From contig NZ_CP048113.1 of NCBI RefSeq assembly GCF_010093065.1, positions 6,218,001-6,282,000 on the forward strand: a DNA stretch of 64,000 nt, given 5' to 3'. Under the pieces are notes generated by a model. That model saw only the letters and a list, made by a program, of their open reading frames with translations, was not told where the DNA came from and ran no database searches. The position numbers and the translations under genes were made by a program. The DNA is from Chitinophaga agri. GTDB taxonomy: Bacteria; Bacteroidota; Bacteroidia; Chitinophagales; Chitinophagaceae. Shown in pieces: positions 42,196 to 50,971 of this stretch. The first letter of the stretch is position 1, and the number at the start of each line of letters is the position of its first letter.

Positions 42196-43326
42196 ATGGA
42201 CGACTATCGTCTATGGTCTGCAAAGCGTCAAACGATGGAACAGATTCTCGCAAAAACAAAATTCTCCGATCCGACTTCAGATAAGAAGCCGCTGATCATT
42301 TCCGGTCCATGCAGTGCAGAAACCGAAGAACAGGTACTTGATACAGCACTGAGACTGGCTAAAACCGGTAAAGTAGATGTACTGCGTGCTGGTATCTGGA
42401 AACCACGTACCCGTCCGGGTTCTTTCGAAGGTATCGGTGTAACTGGTTTACCATGGTTACAGAAAGCGAAAGAACTGACCGGCCTTCCACTGGCTGTAGA
42501 AGTAGCAACGGCCAAGCAGGTAGAAGAAGCCCTGGCACATAATGTTGACATCCTGTGGATCGGTGCCCGTACTACTGTGAACCCATTCTCTGTTCAGGAA
42601 GTTGCTGACGCGCTGAAAGGTGTGGATACAACCGTATTGATCAAAAACCCTATCAACCCGGACCTCGAACTGTGGATTGGTGCTGTAGAACGTGTACGTA
42701 ACGCTGGTATTACCAAGATCGGTCTGATCCACCGTGGTTTCTCCAGCTACGGTAACACCGAATACCGTAACGCTCCGATGTGGCACCTGCCGATCGAAAT
42801 GAAGCGCCGTATGCCTGAACTGCCTATCATCTGTGATCCAAGCCATATAGGTGGTCGTCGCGATATTTTGCAGGACATTGCACAGGAAGCTGTTGACCTG
42901 GATTACGATGGTCTGATGCTGGAATCTCACATCGATCCTGATAAGGCATGGAGCGATGCTAAACAGCAGGTTACTCCTGAAAGACTGGCAGAAATTTTGG
43001 ATGGTATCACCTGGCGCCATGAGCATACCGACAAGAAGGAATTTAACTCTGCACTGGATAAACTCCGTGGTCAGATCAACCAGCTTGATGACGAAATCCT
43101 GCTGTTACTCGGTAACCGTATGAAAGTCGCTGAGAAGATCGGTCTGTACAAGAAAGAGAACAATGTGACCATCCTGCAGACGAACCGTTGGAATGAGATC
43201 CTGGAGCGTGGTATTGCTAAAGGTGAGAAACTGGGCCTGACAAAAGATTTCATCCTGAAATACTTTGATGCAGTACACCTGGAATCCATCAACAGGCAGA
43301 ACAGAGTGATGAACGAAGACAAATAG
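42196..43326 (+). CDS. Bifunctional DAHP synthase (N-terminal) / chorismate mutase (C-terminal)
   Basis: A 376-residue fusion. Residues about 1-270 form a DAHP synthase that begins the shikimate pathway: LIISGPCSAETEEQVLDTAL, RAGIWKPRTRPGSFEGIG, IGARTTVNPFSVQEVADALK and ICDPSHIGGRRD. Residues about 285-370 form an AroQ-type chorismate mutase: LDKLRGQINQLDDEILLLLG and NRMKVAEKIGLYKKENNV. Some firmicutes have the mutase at the N-terminus; the C-terminal order is known in Bacteroidota such as Porphyromonas. Prephenate or chorismate feedback through the mutase domain is likely from that precedent. Confidence 0.93.
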   Translation: MDDYRLWSAKRQTMEQILAKTKFSDPTSDKKPLIISGPCSAETEEQVLDTALRLAKTGKVDVLRAGIWKPRTRPGSFEGIGVTGLPWLQKAKELTGLPLAVEVATAKQVEEALAHNVDILWIGARTTVNPFSVQEVADALKGVDTTVLIKNPINPDLELWIGAVERVRNAGITKIGLIHRGFSSYGNTEYRNAPMWHLPIEMKRRMPELPIICDPSHIGGRRDILQDIAQEAVDLDYDGLMLESHIDPDKAWSDAKQQVTPERLAEILDGITWRHEHTDKKEFNSALDKLRGQINQLDDEILLLLGNRMKVAEKIGLYKKENNVTILQTNRWNEILERGIAKGEKLGLTKDFILKYFDAVHLESINRQNRVMNEDK

Positions 43327-43340
43327 ACCCAACACAAAAT

Positions 43341-44366
43341 ATGAGAACGTTATCTTACCAGTTCCAGCATAGTAGCACCAAATATTATCTGGGAGAAAGC
43401 CTGCTACAGCTGGGCAATTATGCTGATCCTTCCCGTACGGTACTTGTACTGGATGAAAATGTGGACAAACACCACGGGCATAAACTGCCAGGCTGGAAAA
43501 AGCTGGTGATCCCGGATGGAGAGGAACATAAAAGCGGTGAAGTCCTCGATCAGATCATCAATGGACTGATCGAACTGGAGGCAGACCGTAAGACAATGCT
43601 GATAGGCATCGGCGGCGGTATGACCACTGACCTTACAGGTTATGCAGCCAGCATTTACATGCGTGGAATGCCTGTAGGTTTTGTTCCGACTACCTTGCTG
43701 GCTCAGGTGGATGCGTCTATTGGTGGCAAAAACGGTATCAACCATGGTAAACATAAGAACATGCTGGGCACTATCCGGCAGCCTGAGTTCATTCTGTTTG
43801 ATTACACACTGCCGCTGACAATGCCGGCAGAAGAATGGCACAACGGCTTCGCGGAGATCATCAAGTATGCGTGCATCCTCGATGCCAGCCTGTTCACCTA
43901 CCTGGAACAGAACCGTGATAAAGCCATGCAGCGTGATGTGGCTGTACTGGAATACCTGGTGGAACGTTCCGTTGAACTGAAAACCAAAGTAGTGCTGGAA
44001 GATGAATTTGAAACTGCTTCCCGTCGCTGGCTGAACTTCGGCCATACGCTGGGACACGCTGTGGAAAAGATCGAGAACATTGCGCATGGTAAAGCTGTTG
44101 CTATAGGTATGGTAGCAGCTGCCAAGATCTCAGAGAAACTCAAAGGACTGCCCGTTGAAGAAACCAACAGGTTGATCCGTCTCATTAACGATTATCAGTT
44201 GCCGGTGACGCTGACTTCCAACAAGGAAGAAGTGTTCAACATCTTCAAGCTGGATAAGAAGCGCGAGAAAGATGCGATTCACTTTGTACTGCTCGAAGAA
44301 ATAGGAAAGGCGATGACACAGCCTGTTCCTATCACAGAACTGAAGCAATTGCTGGATGAACTTTAA
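43341..44366 (+). CDS. aroB: 3-dehydroquinate synthase
   Basis: A 341-residue NAD-dependent, metal-requiring enzyme that makes the shikimate ring. IGIGGGMTTDLTGYAASIYM is the nucleotide loop, VPTTLLAQVDASIGGKNGIN holds active-site Asp and Lys, and NFGHTLGHAVE provides metal-binding His. It starts 14 bases after the DAHP synthase stop. Confidence 0.94.
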   Translation: MRTLSYQFQHSSTKYYLGESLLQLGNYADPSRTVLVLDENVDKHHGHKLPGWKKLVIPDGEEHKSGEVLDQIINGLIELEADRKTMLIGIGGGMTTDLTGYAASIYMRGMPVGFVPTTLLAQVDASIGGKNGINHGKHKNMLGTIRQPEFILFDYTLPLTMPAEEWHNGFAEIIKYACILDASLFTYLEQNRDKAMQRDVAVLEYLVERSVELKTKVVLEDEFETASRRWLNFGHTLGHAVEKIENIAHGKAVAIGMVAAAKISEKLKGLPVEETNRLIRLINDYQLPVTLTSNKEEVFNIFKLDKKREKDAIHFVLLEEIGKAMTQPVPITELKQLLDEL

Positions 44367-44377
44367 ATAAACTAATT

Positions 44378-45658
44378 ATGCAGGTAACAATATCGCCCGG
44401 CGCTATCAGTGGTACAGTGACCGCCAATCCTTCCAAAAGTGCTATGCAGCGCGCAGTTGCAGCAGCTTTACTGAGCAACGGGACCAGCATTATCCGTAAT
44501 CCGGGTCTGAGCAATGACTGTCTCGCAGCATTGGACGTAGCCGGTAAACTGGGTGCTGATATCAAACGTAATGATGATCATATCGCAATAACAAGTAGGG
44601 GTATACATCCTGTATCCGGTGAAATCAACTGTGGTGAGTCCGGCCTCGGTATCCGCATGTTCACACCCATCGCAGCACTGTCTGAAAAAGCAATTTCTAT
44701 CAACGGTCACGGTAGTCTGACTGTCCGTCCGATGAACTTTTTCGAAGAGGTACTGCCTCTGCTGGATGTTAAATGCGTAACCCGCGAAGGTAGACTGCCA
44801 CTGGATATTCAGGGGCCTTTACATCCAAAAGATATTACTATTGATGGCTCTCTGAGCTCTCAGTTCCTCACTGGCCTGCTGATGGCCTATGGCGCTACTG
44901 CAGAGGATGTGACCATCACGGTTAAAGATCTGAAAAGCAAACCCTACATTGCGCTTACGCTGCAACTCATGCAGCAGTTTGGGGTACAGGTGCAGGAGCA
45001 GAACTTTGAAAAGTTTCACTTCGGTAAACGCCAGTCTTACAAAGCCAGTGAATACACTGTAGAAGGAGACTGGAGTGGTGCAGCTTTCCTGCTGGTAGCA
45101 GCAGCGGTAGCTGGTAAAGCAGAAGTACATCACCTCAATACACAATCCGCACAATCAGATAAAGCTATTCTGGAAGCACTGGAAAAAGCAGGCGCAGGTC
45201 TGATGCCCGGTGTATTCACTATGATCGTGGAAAAACAACAACTGCAGGCTTTCGATTTTGACGCGACCGACTGTCCTGATCTGTTTCCTCCACTGGTGGC
45301 ACTGGCAGCTAACTGTCAGGGCACTACGAAGATCATCGGTGTGAACAGACTGGCCCACAAAGAAAGTGACCGTGGTAAGACACTACAGGAAGAATTTGGT
45401 AAAATGGGTATCGTAATAGACCTGCATGGAGATGAAATGCTGGTACATGGCGGTACAGGTATCAAAGGTGCTGTAGTGAGCTCTCACAACGATCACCGTA
45501 TAGCAATGGCTTGTGCCGTAGCTGCATTGAACGCTGATGCACCTGTAACGATTGAAGATGCCGAAGCCATTAACAAATCATACCCTGAGTTTTACGATCA
45601 TCTCGCTAAGATCGGTGGTATAGTAACAACGCAGGGTACAGCAAGCCTGACGCATTAA
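44378..45658 (+). CDS. aroA: 3-phosphoshikimate 1-carboxyvinyltransferase (EPSP synthase)
   Basis: A 426-residue two-domain enzyme that adds an enolpyruvyl group to shikimate 3-phosphate. The N-terminal Lys/Ser motif is TANPSKSAMQRAVAAALLSN, GSLSSQFLTGLLMAYG binds shikimate phosphate, and NRLAHKESDRGKTLQEEFGK and HNDHRIAMACAVAAL complete the site. It starts 11 bases after aroB. Confidence 0.94.
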   Translation: MQVTISPGAISGTVTANPSKSAMQRAVAAALLSNGTSIIRNPGLSNDCLAALDVAGKLGADIKRNDDHIAITSRGIHPVSGEINCGESGLGIRMFTPIAALSEKAISINGHGSLTVRPMNFFEEVLPLLDVKCVTREGRLPLDIQGPLHPKDITIDGSLSSQFLTGLLMAYGATAEDVTITVKDLKSKPYIALTLQLMQQFGVQVQEQNFEKFHFGKRQSYKASEYTVEGDWSGAAFLLVAAAVAGKAEVHHLNTQSAQSDKAILEALEKAGAGLMPGVFTMIVEKQQLQAFDFDATDCPDLFPPLVALAANCQGTTKIIGVNRLAHKESDRGKTLQEEFGKMGIVIDLHGDEMLVHGGTGIKGAVVSSHNDHRIAMACAVAALNADAPVTIEDAEAINKSYPEFYDHLAKIGGIVTTQGTASLTH

Positions 45659-45732
45659 TAGCAACAAGACTGCTGGCAGGTAAGTCATCACTGATGCCCT
45701 GTCAGCAGTACTGTATAAAATATTCAAACAGC

Positions 45733-46728
45733 ATGAACAGCTTTGGTAGATTATTCCGGGTGAATGTATTTGGCGAATCGCATGGCGCCAGCGTAGGTGT
45801 GAATATAGACGGTGTTCCTGCCGGTATTCCGCTTACTCAGGAGGATTTCCTGCCTGACCTGGAACGACGTAAGGCCGGAGCAAAAGGTACGACTCCCCGC
45901 AAGGAAGAAGACCTGCCTTTTATTAAGTCCGGTGTATTCAATGATCATACTACCGGTGCTCCTGTCACGATATTATTTGAAAACAACAATACCCGCAGTA
46001 CCGACTATGAGAAGCTCCGTGAGTTTCCGCGTCCTGGTCATGCGGATTTTGTAGCTACACATAAATTCGGTGGTTTCGAAGATTATCGTGGCGGTGGTCA
46101 TTTCAGTGGCCGTCTTACCCTGAACCTGGTAGCTGCTGGTGTTATTGCCAAGAAGATCCTGGGTGCTGGTATATCTGTAAAGGCTACGCTGACAGAAGTA
46201 GGCGGATTGCCTGATGCAGAGAAAGGGCTGGAAGCTGCTATTGCAGCTAAAGATTCCGTAGGTGGGATTGTGGAATGTGTAGTGGAAGGGCTGCCTATCG
46301 GCCTCGGAGAGCCTTTCTTTGATTCAGTGGAATCCACAATTGCCCATGCCGTATTCTCAATCCCTGCTATCAAGGGTATCGAATTCGGTGCTGGCTTCGC
46401 TGCGGCAAAAATGAAAGGTGTTGAGCATAACGATGCCATTCTGGATGCAAGCGGAAAGACAGCTACGAATCATGCCGGCGGTGTAGTAGGTGGTATTACC
46501 AATGGTAATCCGCTCGTATTCCGCGTAGCGGTAAAGCCAACTTCCAGCACGCCGAAAGAACAGCATACGCTGAACATTAAGAGCGGAGAAGTGGAGAGCT
46601 TCAGTGTAAAAGGCCGTCATGACCTGTGTATTGCGCTGCGCGTACCCGTAGTACTGGAAGCAGTGGCCGCTATGGCACTAGCGGATCTTATGCTGCTGGA
46701 ACACAGGGCTGGCAGGGTCTGGAAATAA
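45733..46728 (+). CDS. aroC: Chorismate synthase
   Basis: A 331-residue FMN-dependent enzyme that makes chorismate. FRVNVFGESHGASVGVNIDG is the N-terminal signature, RPGHADFVATHKFGGFEDYR with GGHFSGRLTLNLVAAG the central one, and NHAGGVVGGITNGNPLVFRV a later one. The frame is open from 45694, but ATG 45733 (MNSFGRLFRVNVFGE) gives the normal start. It is the last gene of the operon. Confidence 0.95.
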   Translation: MNSFGRLFRVNVFGESHGASVGVNIDGVPAGIPLTQEDFLPDLERRKAGAKGTTPRKEEDLPFIKSGVFNDHTTGAPVTILFENNNTRSTDYEKLREFPRPGHADFVATHKFGGFEDYRGGGHFSGRLTLNLVAAGVIAKKILGAGISVKATLTEVGGLPDAEKGLEAAIAAKDSVGGIVECVVEGLPIGLGEPFFDSVESTIAHAVFSIPAIKGIEFGAGFAAAKMKGVEHNDAILDASGKTATNHAGGVVGGITNGNPLVFRVAVKPTSSTPKEQHTLNIKSGEVESFSVKGRHDLCIALRVPVVLEAVAAMALADLMLLEHRAGRVWK

Positions 46729-46740
46729 TCCGGAAGTACG

Positions 46741-46928
46741 AATTAGGAATTGAGCATCACGGAGACTGCTCTGGAAATAAGATGCCAACTATACTACGAT
46801 CACATACAAATAAAATGGGCGTTTCAATATTATTGAAACGCCCATTTTATTTGTATGAAATGCCTATTAAATAATGCATGGACTAAGAGCGTCCTGCATT
46901 TTCAATTGGTCATTCCCAATTCCTGATT
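46741..46928. repeat. Heptamer inverted-repeat element between aroC and the FKBP gene
   Basis: The left end is AATTAGGAATTGAGC and the right end TTCAATTGGTCATTCCCAAT then TCCTGATT, in opposite orientation. The bidirectional terminator at 46804-46856 lies inside it. The right end overlaps the FKBP stop codon. Its plan matches the elements at 25554-25668 and 63058-63148. Confidence 0.6.
46804..46856. terminator. Bidirectional terminator, 26-bp perfect stem
   Basis: Arms 46804-46829 and 46831-46856 are exact complements (core AAATGGGCGTTTCAATA). A/T runs flank the G/C core on both sides, suiting the convergent aroC and FKBP genes. Confidence 0.8.
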
Positions 46929-47649
46929 ATTTCTCGATCGAGATCAGTTCTACATCAAATACCAGCGCACTGTTAGGGCCGATTTTCGGACCTGCCTGAC
47001 GCTCACCGTAAGCCAGTTCAGATGGTATGAACAGCTTCCATTTGGAACCTACCGGCATTAACTGTAATGCTTCTGTCCAACCCTTGATAACTCCGCTAAC
47101 AGGGAAGGAGATCGGCTGACCTCTTTCTACAGAGCTGTCAAATACGGTACCATCGATCAGTGTACCGTGGTAATGAGTTTTTACTTTGTCATTGATGGTT
47201 GGTTTAGGACCTGTTCCTTCAGTGATCACCTGGTACTGTAAACCACTTGGCAGCGTTACCACGCCTGGTTTGGTTTTATTTTCGGCCAGGAACTGCTCGC
47301 CAGCTACTTTGTTTTTCTGCATTTTTTCAGCTTTTAACTGTTGTAAATATTCGCTTACACTCATATTGCCTTGTTCTTTTGTAATCAAAGGTGTGCCGTT
47401 GCTAAGGGCATCTTGCAGCGCTTTGGTCAACGCCTGATTGTTGATGCTGTCCAGTCCCTGCATTTTCAGCATATTACCAAATTCCAGGCCAATAGCATAG
47501 CTGATGGTATCCAGTTTGGTCTGCAGTAATGGCGCCGGCGCTTCTACTATCCGGGGTGCTTCGTCTTTTTTAGACTTCTTTTTCTTTTGCGCGTAACCTG
47601 GTAAGGTTGCCACGCCCAAAACTCCAAGTAATAGGGCTTTTCTGATCAT
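46927..47649 (-). CDS. Secreted FKBP-type peptidyl-prolyl isomerase
   Basis: A 240-residue exported protein. The start used is MIRKALLLGVLGVATLPGYA (47649), with a signal peptide followed by a very basic segment (KKKKSKKDE). Residues about 45-125 form the helical dimerisation domain of FkpA/Mip-type proteins (DTISYAIGLEFGNMLKMQGL). The last 105 residues are the FKBP catalytic domain (VKTHYHGTLIDGTVFDSSVE, GWTEALQLMPVGSKWKLFIP). It should assist folding of periplasmic proteins. Confidence 0.92.
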   Translation of the reverse strand: MIRKALLLGVLGVATLPGYAQKKKKSKKDEAPRIVEAPAPLLQTKLDTISYAIGLEFGNMLKMQGLDSINNQALTKALQDALSNGTPLITKEQGNMSVSEYLQQLKAEKMQKNKVAGEQFLAENKTKPGVVTLPSGLQYQVITEGTGPKPTINDKVKTHYHGTLIDGTVFDSSVERGQPISFPVSGVIKGWTEALQLMPVGSKWKLFIPSELAYGERQAGPKIGPNSALVFDVELISIEK

Positions 47650-47718
47650 ATAATGGTTTATTGAACTGTACAGATCATCCGGTAGGATATCCACCGGAAT
47701 TGGTCTGCAAGTTAGTAA

Positions 47719-49614
47719 CTATTTGATTACCGGCAATTCTATATGAGACGGATGCTGTGCATCGTGGTAAATTCTGATGTCCGCCTTACGGAAATCCTTA
47801 TCGTCGCAGGTATAGATATCGGTAAATACCTGTGGATTCCTGTCTACCAGCGGGAACCAGCTGCTTTGTACCTGTACCATGATCTTATGTCCTTTTTTGA
47901 ACGTATGTGCAACGTCCGGTATGCTGAAGTTCACATCGGTCGGCGTGTCAGGCTTGAACGGCGCTGGTTTTTCAAAACTGTTACGGTATTTTCCACGCAT
48001 GATCTCGCCACGTACCAGCATCTGGTAACCGCCCATCGGATATGTGGCAGAATTTAATCTGCGGTGTTCTGAAGGGGCGTCCTGCTCATATCTGAAATCA
48101 TTCGGGAATACGTCAATCAGCTTCACTACGAAGTCAGCGTCAGTACCGCTGGTGCTTACCACGAGCTTCGCTAACAATGGTCCCGCCAGGGTAACATCTT
48201 CTGTCAGTATAACTGATTCAAATACGGCTACATCCGGACGTCTTGCTGCGAAACGCTGATCGTCGGTCATATAGGAGATGGTACGGTTGAAATGCACATC
48301 TTCTGTATAAGGTACTGGTTTGGCCGGGTCACTTACATATTCCGTAAAGCTGTTAGTGGTCAGTGGTTTGCTGAAGTCCAGTTTGCCGTTTGCCTGCAGA
48401 TACAGTGACTTGTTGTGTACGTTTGGCAGTGGCCACTGAGACAGTTTGCGCCACTGGTTTTCACCTGTAAAGAAGATGGTAGCCTCAGCAATGCTGTCGA
48501 CCCCTTTGCCTTTCAGATAGTAGTTAAAGAATGGTACTTCTATATTCTCCTGATACCATTTGGAGGTAGCACTCCCAAAACGTACGTTGCCCAGGGAGGA
48601 ACCATCATTGGTCTTGGAAGCCCATTGTCCATGATACCATGGTCCCATTACAATACGGTTGTTAGTCTTCCTGCTCTGCTGTTCGATTGCCTTGTAGGTA
48701 TTCCAGGCGCCAAAACAGTCTTCCGCATCAAACAGTCCGCCTACTTCCAGCATAGCTGGTTGTACGTTGTTCAGGAACTGCCTTACATTACGTGCTTTCC
48801 ACCAGTTGTCCAGGTTTGGATGTGCTACCAGGTCTTTCCAGAAAGCGATACTGTCACCCATTAGTTTTGTGAAGTTCTTCACAGCACCGGTACGCAGGTA
48901 AAAATCATAGTTATCGGTATTGTGATAATCAAAACCAGTAGGTCCTACTGTGGTAGGCTTTGGCCTCGGCTTGCCAAAACTGGTATAGAAAGAAAAGGCA
49001 TCTGTGATAAAGAACGCACCATTATGGTGGAAGTCGTCTCCGATGAACCAGTCTGTCACCGGTGCCTGAGGGCTTACTGCCTTCAGTGCCGGGTGACCGC
49101 TCAGAGAGGCCATTGTAGAATAAAATCCGGGATACGAGATGCCCAGGATACCCACATTGCCATTGTTACCTTCCAGGTTCTTTACCAGCCAGTCAATGGC
49201 ATCGTAGGTGTCGCTGGCTTCATCGATATCCTGCTTCCCCTTTTTCTCCGGATTGAAAGGACGCACGTCAACGAAGGTGCCTTCACTCATCCAGCGGCCT
49301 CTTACATCCTGCATGATAAAAATGTATCCTTCATGCAGATATGTATCGAAGTGGCTATTCCAGAGCGGCAGGAATTTGTCTTCTCCGTAAGGGGCGCAGG
49401 AGTAGGGGGTACGCGACATCAGGATAGGATGCTTCTCTGACTTGTCTTTCGGCATGTAGATAGCGGTAAATAATTTAACGCCATCACGCATCGGAATGTA
49501 TACCTCTTTTTTGATATAGTTCTCACGCACCCATAGGGAGTCCTGGTTGATTGCTTTCACACAGGAAGTGTGCATGATGAGTGCTGTAATGAACAGCAAT
49601 AACAATTTTCTCAT
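47719..49614 (-). CDS. CocE/NonD family hydrolase (X-Pro dipeptidyl-peptidase S15-like)
   Basis: A 631-residue secreted alpha/beta hydrolase. The signal sequence is MRKLLLLFITALIMHTSC; the Cys might be lipidated but the lipobox is imperfect. The nucleophile elbow is LGISYPGFYSTMASLSG, with candidate Asp in GGLFDAEDCFGAW and His in MGPWYHGQWASK. The C-terminal 200 residues form the jelly-roll domain of this family (SVILTEDVTLAGPLLAKLVV, HKIMVQVQSSWFPLVDRNPQ). Members hydrolyse acyl-ester or N-terminal peptide bonds; the substrate is unknown. Confidence 0.88.
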   Translation of the reverse strand: MRKLLLLFITALIMHTSCVKAINQDSLWVRENYIKKEVYIPMRDGVKLFTAIYMPKDKSEKHPILMSRTPYSCAPYGEDKFLPLWNSHFDTYLHEGYIFIMQDVRGRWMSEGTFVDVRPFNPEKKGKQDIDEASDTYDAIDWLVKNLEGNNGNVGILGISYPGFYSTMASLSGHPALKAVSPQAPVTDWFIGDDFHHNGAFFITDAFSFYTSFGKPRPKPTTVGPTGFDYHNTDNYDFYLRTGAVKNFTKLMGDSIAFWKDLVAHPNLDNWWKARNVRQFLNNVQPAMLEVGGLFDAEDCFGAWNTYKAIEQQSRKTNNRIVMGPWYHGQWASKTNDGSSLGNVRFGSATSKWYQENIEVPFFNYYLKGKGVDSIAEATIFFTGENQWRKLSQWPLPNVHNKSLYLQANGKLDFSKPLTTNSFTEYVSDPAKPVPYTEDVHFNRTISYMTDDQRFAARRPDVAVFESVILTEDVTLAGPLLAKLVVSTSGTDADFVVKLIDVFPNDFRYEQDAPSEHRRLNSATYPMGGYQMLVRGEIMRGKYRNSFEKPAPFKPDTPTDVNFSIPDVAHTFKKGHKIMVQVQSSWFPLVDRNPQVFTDIYTCDDKDFRKADIRIYHDAQHPSHIELPVIK

Positions 49615-49640
49615 AAGCGATTTTAACGGTTTATTCTTAT

Positions 49641-49991
49641 CTAAGATAACAGGGCTTCCCTGTCTTTCTTTGGTAGTGACTTTACAACAAGGTCATACGA
49701 GTCTTTGATCCACTCATAGATCAGACGGCTGGGGATATTAGCATGCACTTCTACGGTATTCCAGTGTTTCTTATTCATGTGGTAACCAGGTGTCACACCT
49801 TCATAGCGCTCGCGTAATTCCACCGCTATTTCAGGATCACACTTCAGATTGATACTTTCGAAGTTATCAAGCTGTGTCAAAGCAAAGATCTTCCCTTTTA
49901 CTTTATACACCAGTGTCTCTTCACCGAAAGGAAACTCTTCAGTGACGGCTGGCAGTGCCAGACAGTATTCCCGGAATTGTTCAATATTCAT
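49641..49991 (-). CDS. MmcQ/YjbR family protein
   Basis: A 116-residue protein of the double-wing family: LPAVTEEFPFGEETLVYKVK, KIFALTQLDNFESINLKCDP, and YHMNKKHWNTVEVHANIPSR. These are DNA-binding-like in structure, but their role is not established. It is on the same strand as the hydrolase and starts 27 bases upstream of it, so the two may be cotranscribed. Confidence 0.88.
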   Translation of the reverse strand: MNIEQFREYCLALPAVTEEFPFGEETLVYKVKGKIFALTQLDNFESINLKCDPEIAVELRERYEGVTPGYHMNKKHWNTVEVHANIPSRLIYEWIKDSYDLVVKSLPKKDREALLS

Positions 49992-50030
49992 GATATGCAG
50001 TATCTGTGGTAGAGGTGATCATCAAATATA

Positions 50031-50063
50031 AAAAAAAGAGGCCAACCTCACAGAGATTGGCCT
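50031..50063 (-). terminator. Terminator after the membrane protein at 50122-50640
   Basis: On the minus strand, AGGCCAA (50057-50063) pairs with TTGGCCT (50039-50045), with further partial pairing inside the loop, followed by a run of T (complement of 50031-50037). Confidence 0.7.
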
Positions 50064-50121
50064 TGGTATACGATTATTGTTCATTGCTGCACGCAGCAGA
50101 TATGGCTGGTTAAAGATGAAT

Positions 50122-50640
50122 TCAGAGCTTGTTAATGGCAAGGATCACACGGGAATGACGTCCGTATATGATCTCTACCTGCTGACCCGCCCTGAAGTTG
50201 TCCAGACGGCCACGCATCCAGTAGAAGAGGCGCTTTCTTTTCTTCACTCCTTCCTGTTGTACAACAAAGCTCGTCTGCATTTCATTGTTACCCTGGTACA
50301 CTGACTCAAGCGGCACCTGTATTTGTCCTTTTTCCAGTTTAGTTAAGTCCTTCTTAATAGTGAAGTAGCGTACGTCGGTCACCTTGATCAGGGCGAATAT
50401 CAATGCCAGAACGAAAGAGCCCAGCCATGCCCAGAACCAGAGGTTTTTGTAAGAGAAAAGGGAGTCATTGATCTCTTCTTCACTGAGTCGTCTACTAAGG
50501 AAATAATGAGGTACAAAAGCGGCGAATATCACCAGCAGCAGACCAAACGATATGAATTTTAAAATCTGCCTTTTGTTCTTTTTCAACGCATCCTGAAGAA
50601 GAAAGATCTCTTCGATGGTCATAAAAGAGAAGTCCTGCAT
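50122..50640 (-). CDS. Two-helix membrane protein of unknown function
   Basis: A 172-residue protein. A cytosolic N-terminal helix (MTIEEIFLLQDALKKNKRQI) precedes one membrane helix at about 26-46 (LKFISFGLLLVIFAAFVPHY) and a second at about 68-86 (LWFWAWLGSFVLALIFALIK). The C-terminal 85 residues are beta-rich and basic (KRKRLFYWMRGRLDNFRAGQ, EIIYGRHSRVILAINKL). I recognise no family. Confidence 0.75.
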   Translation of the reverse strand: MQDFSFMTIEEIFLLQDALKKNKRQILKFISFGLLLVIFAAFVPHYFLSRRLSEEEINDSLFSYKNLWFWAWLGSFVLALIFALIKVTDVRYFTIKKDLTKLEKGQIQVPLESVYQGNNEMQTSFVVQQEGVKKRKRLFYWMRGRLDNFRAGQQVEIIYGRHSRVILAINKL

Positions 50641-50971
50641 AAGTATATGGTTTTTCTGATATGTAATATAGATAAAATATTAATGAATTAATAATAATAA
50701 GTATAGAGATAGGGAGAAATTTGTATCAGTGGAGGATAAGGGACTGGTTATCAGGAAAAGAATTTTGGGGGTAAATGAGGATAATACTGGCAGAGAGCGC
50801 GTTTTCCTGGTAGAATTTTGTAAATAGTGAGTAGACATTGAGTAGGAACAATCGGTATGCAGAGGGTTTTAACGTATAAAAAGAACGGCGATATCTTCCG
50901 ATACCGCCGTCTATATCCTTCTGGTGTGTTATTTATTCACCAGTGTCTGTTTTCAGTGCTCCAATATTATA
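50641..50971. other. Intergenic region between gcvP 3' end and the membrane protein start
   Basis: 331 bases, mostly A/T-rich. It contains the gcvP terminator at 50876-50910 and presumably the promoter of the membrane protein gene, for which I see no clear TAnnTTTG match. Nothing else is recognised. Confidence 0.5.
50876..50910 (-). terminator. Intrinsic terminator after gcvP
   Basis: On the minus strand, ACGGCGGTATC (50910-50900) pairs with 50885-50895 with one mismatch around a 4-base loop, and TTCTTTTTATA follows. Confidence 0.75.
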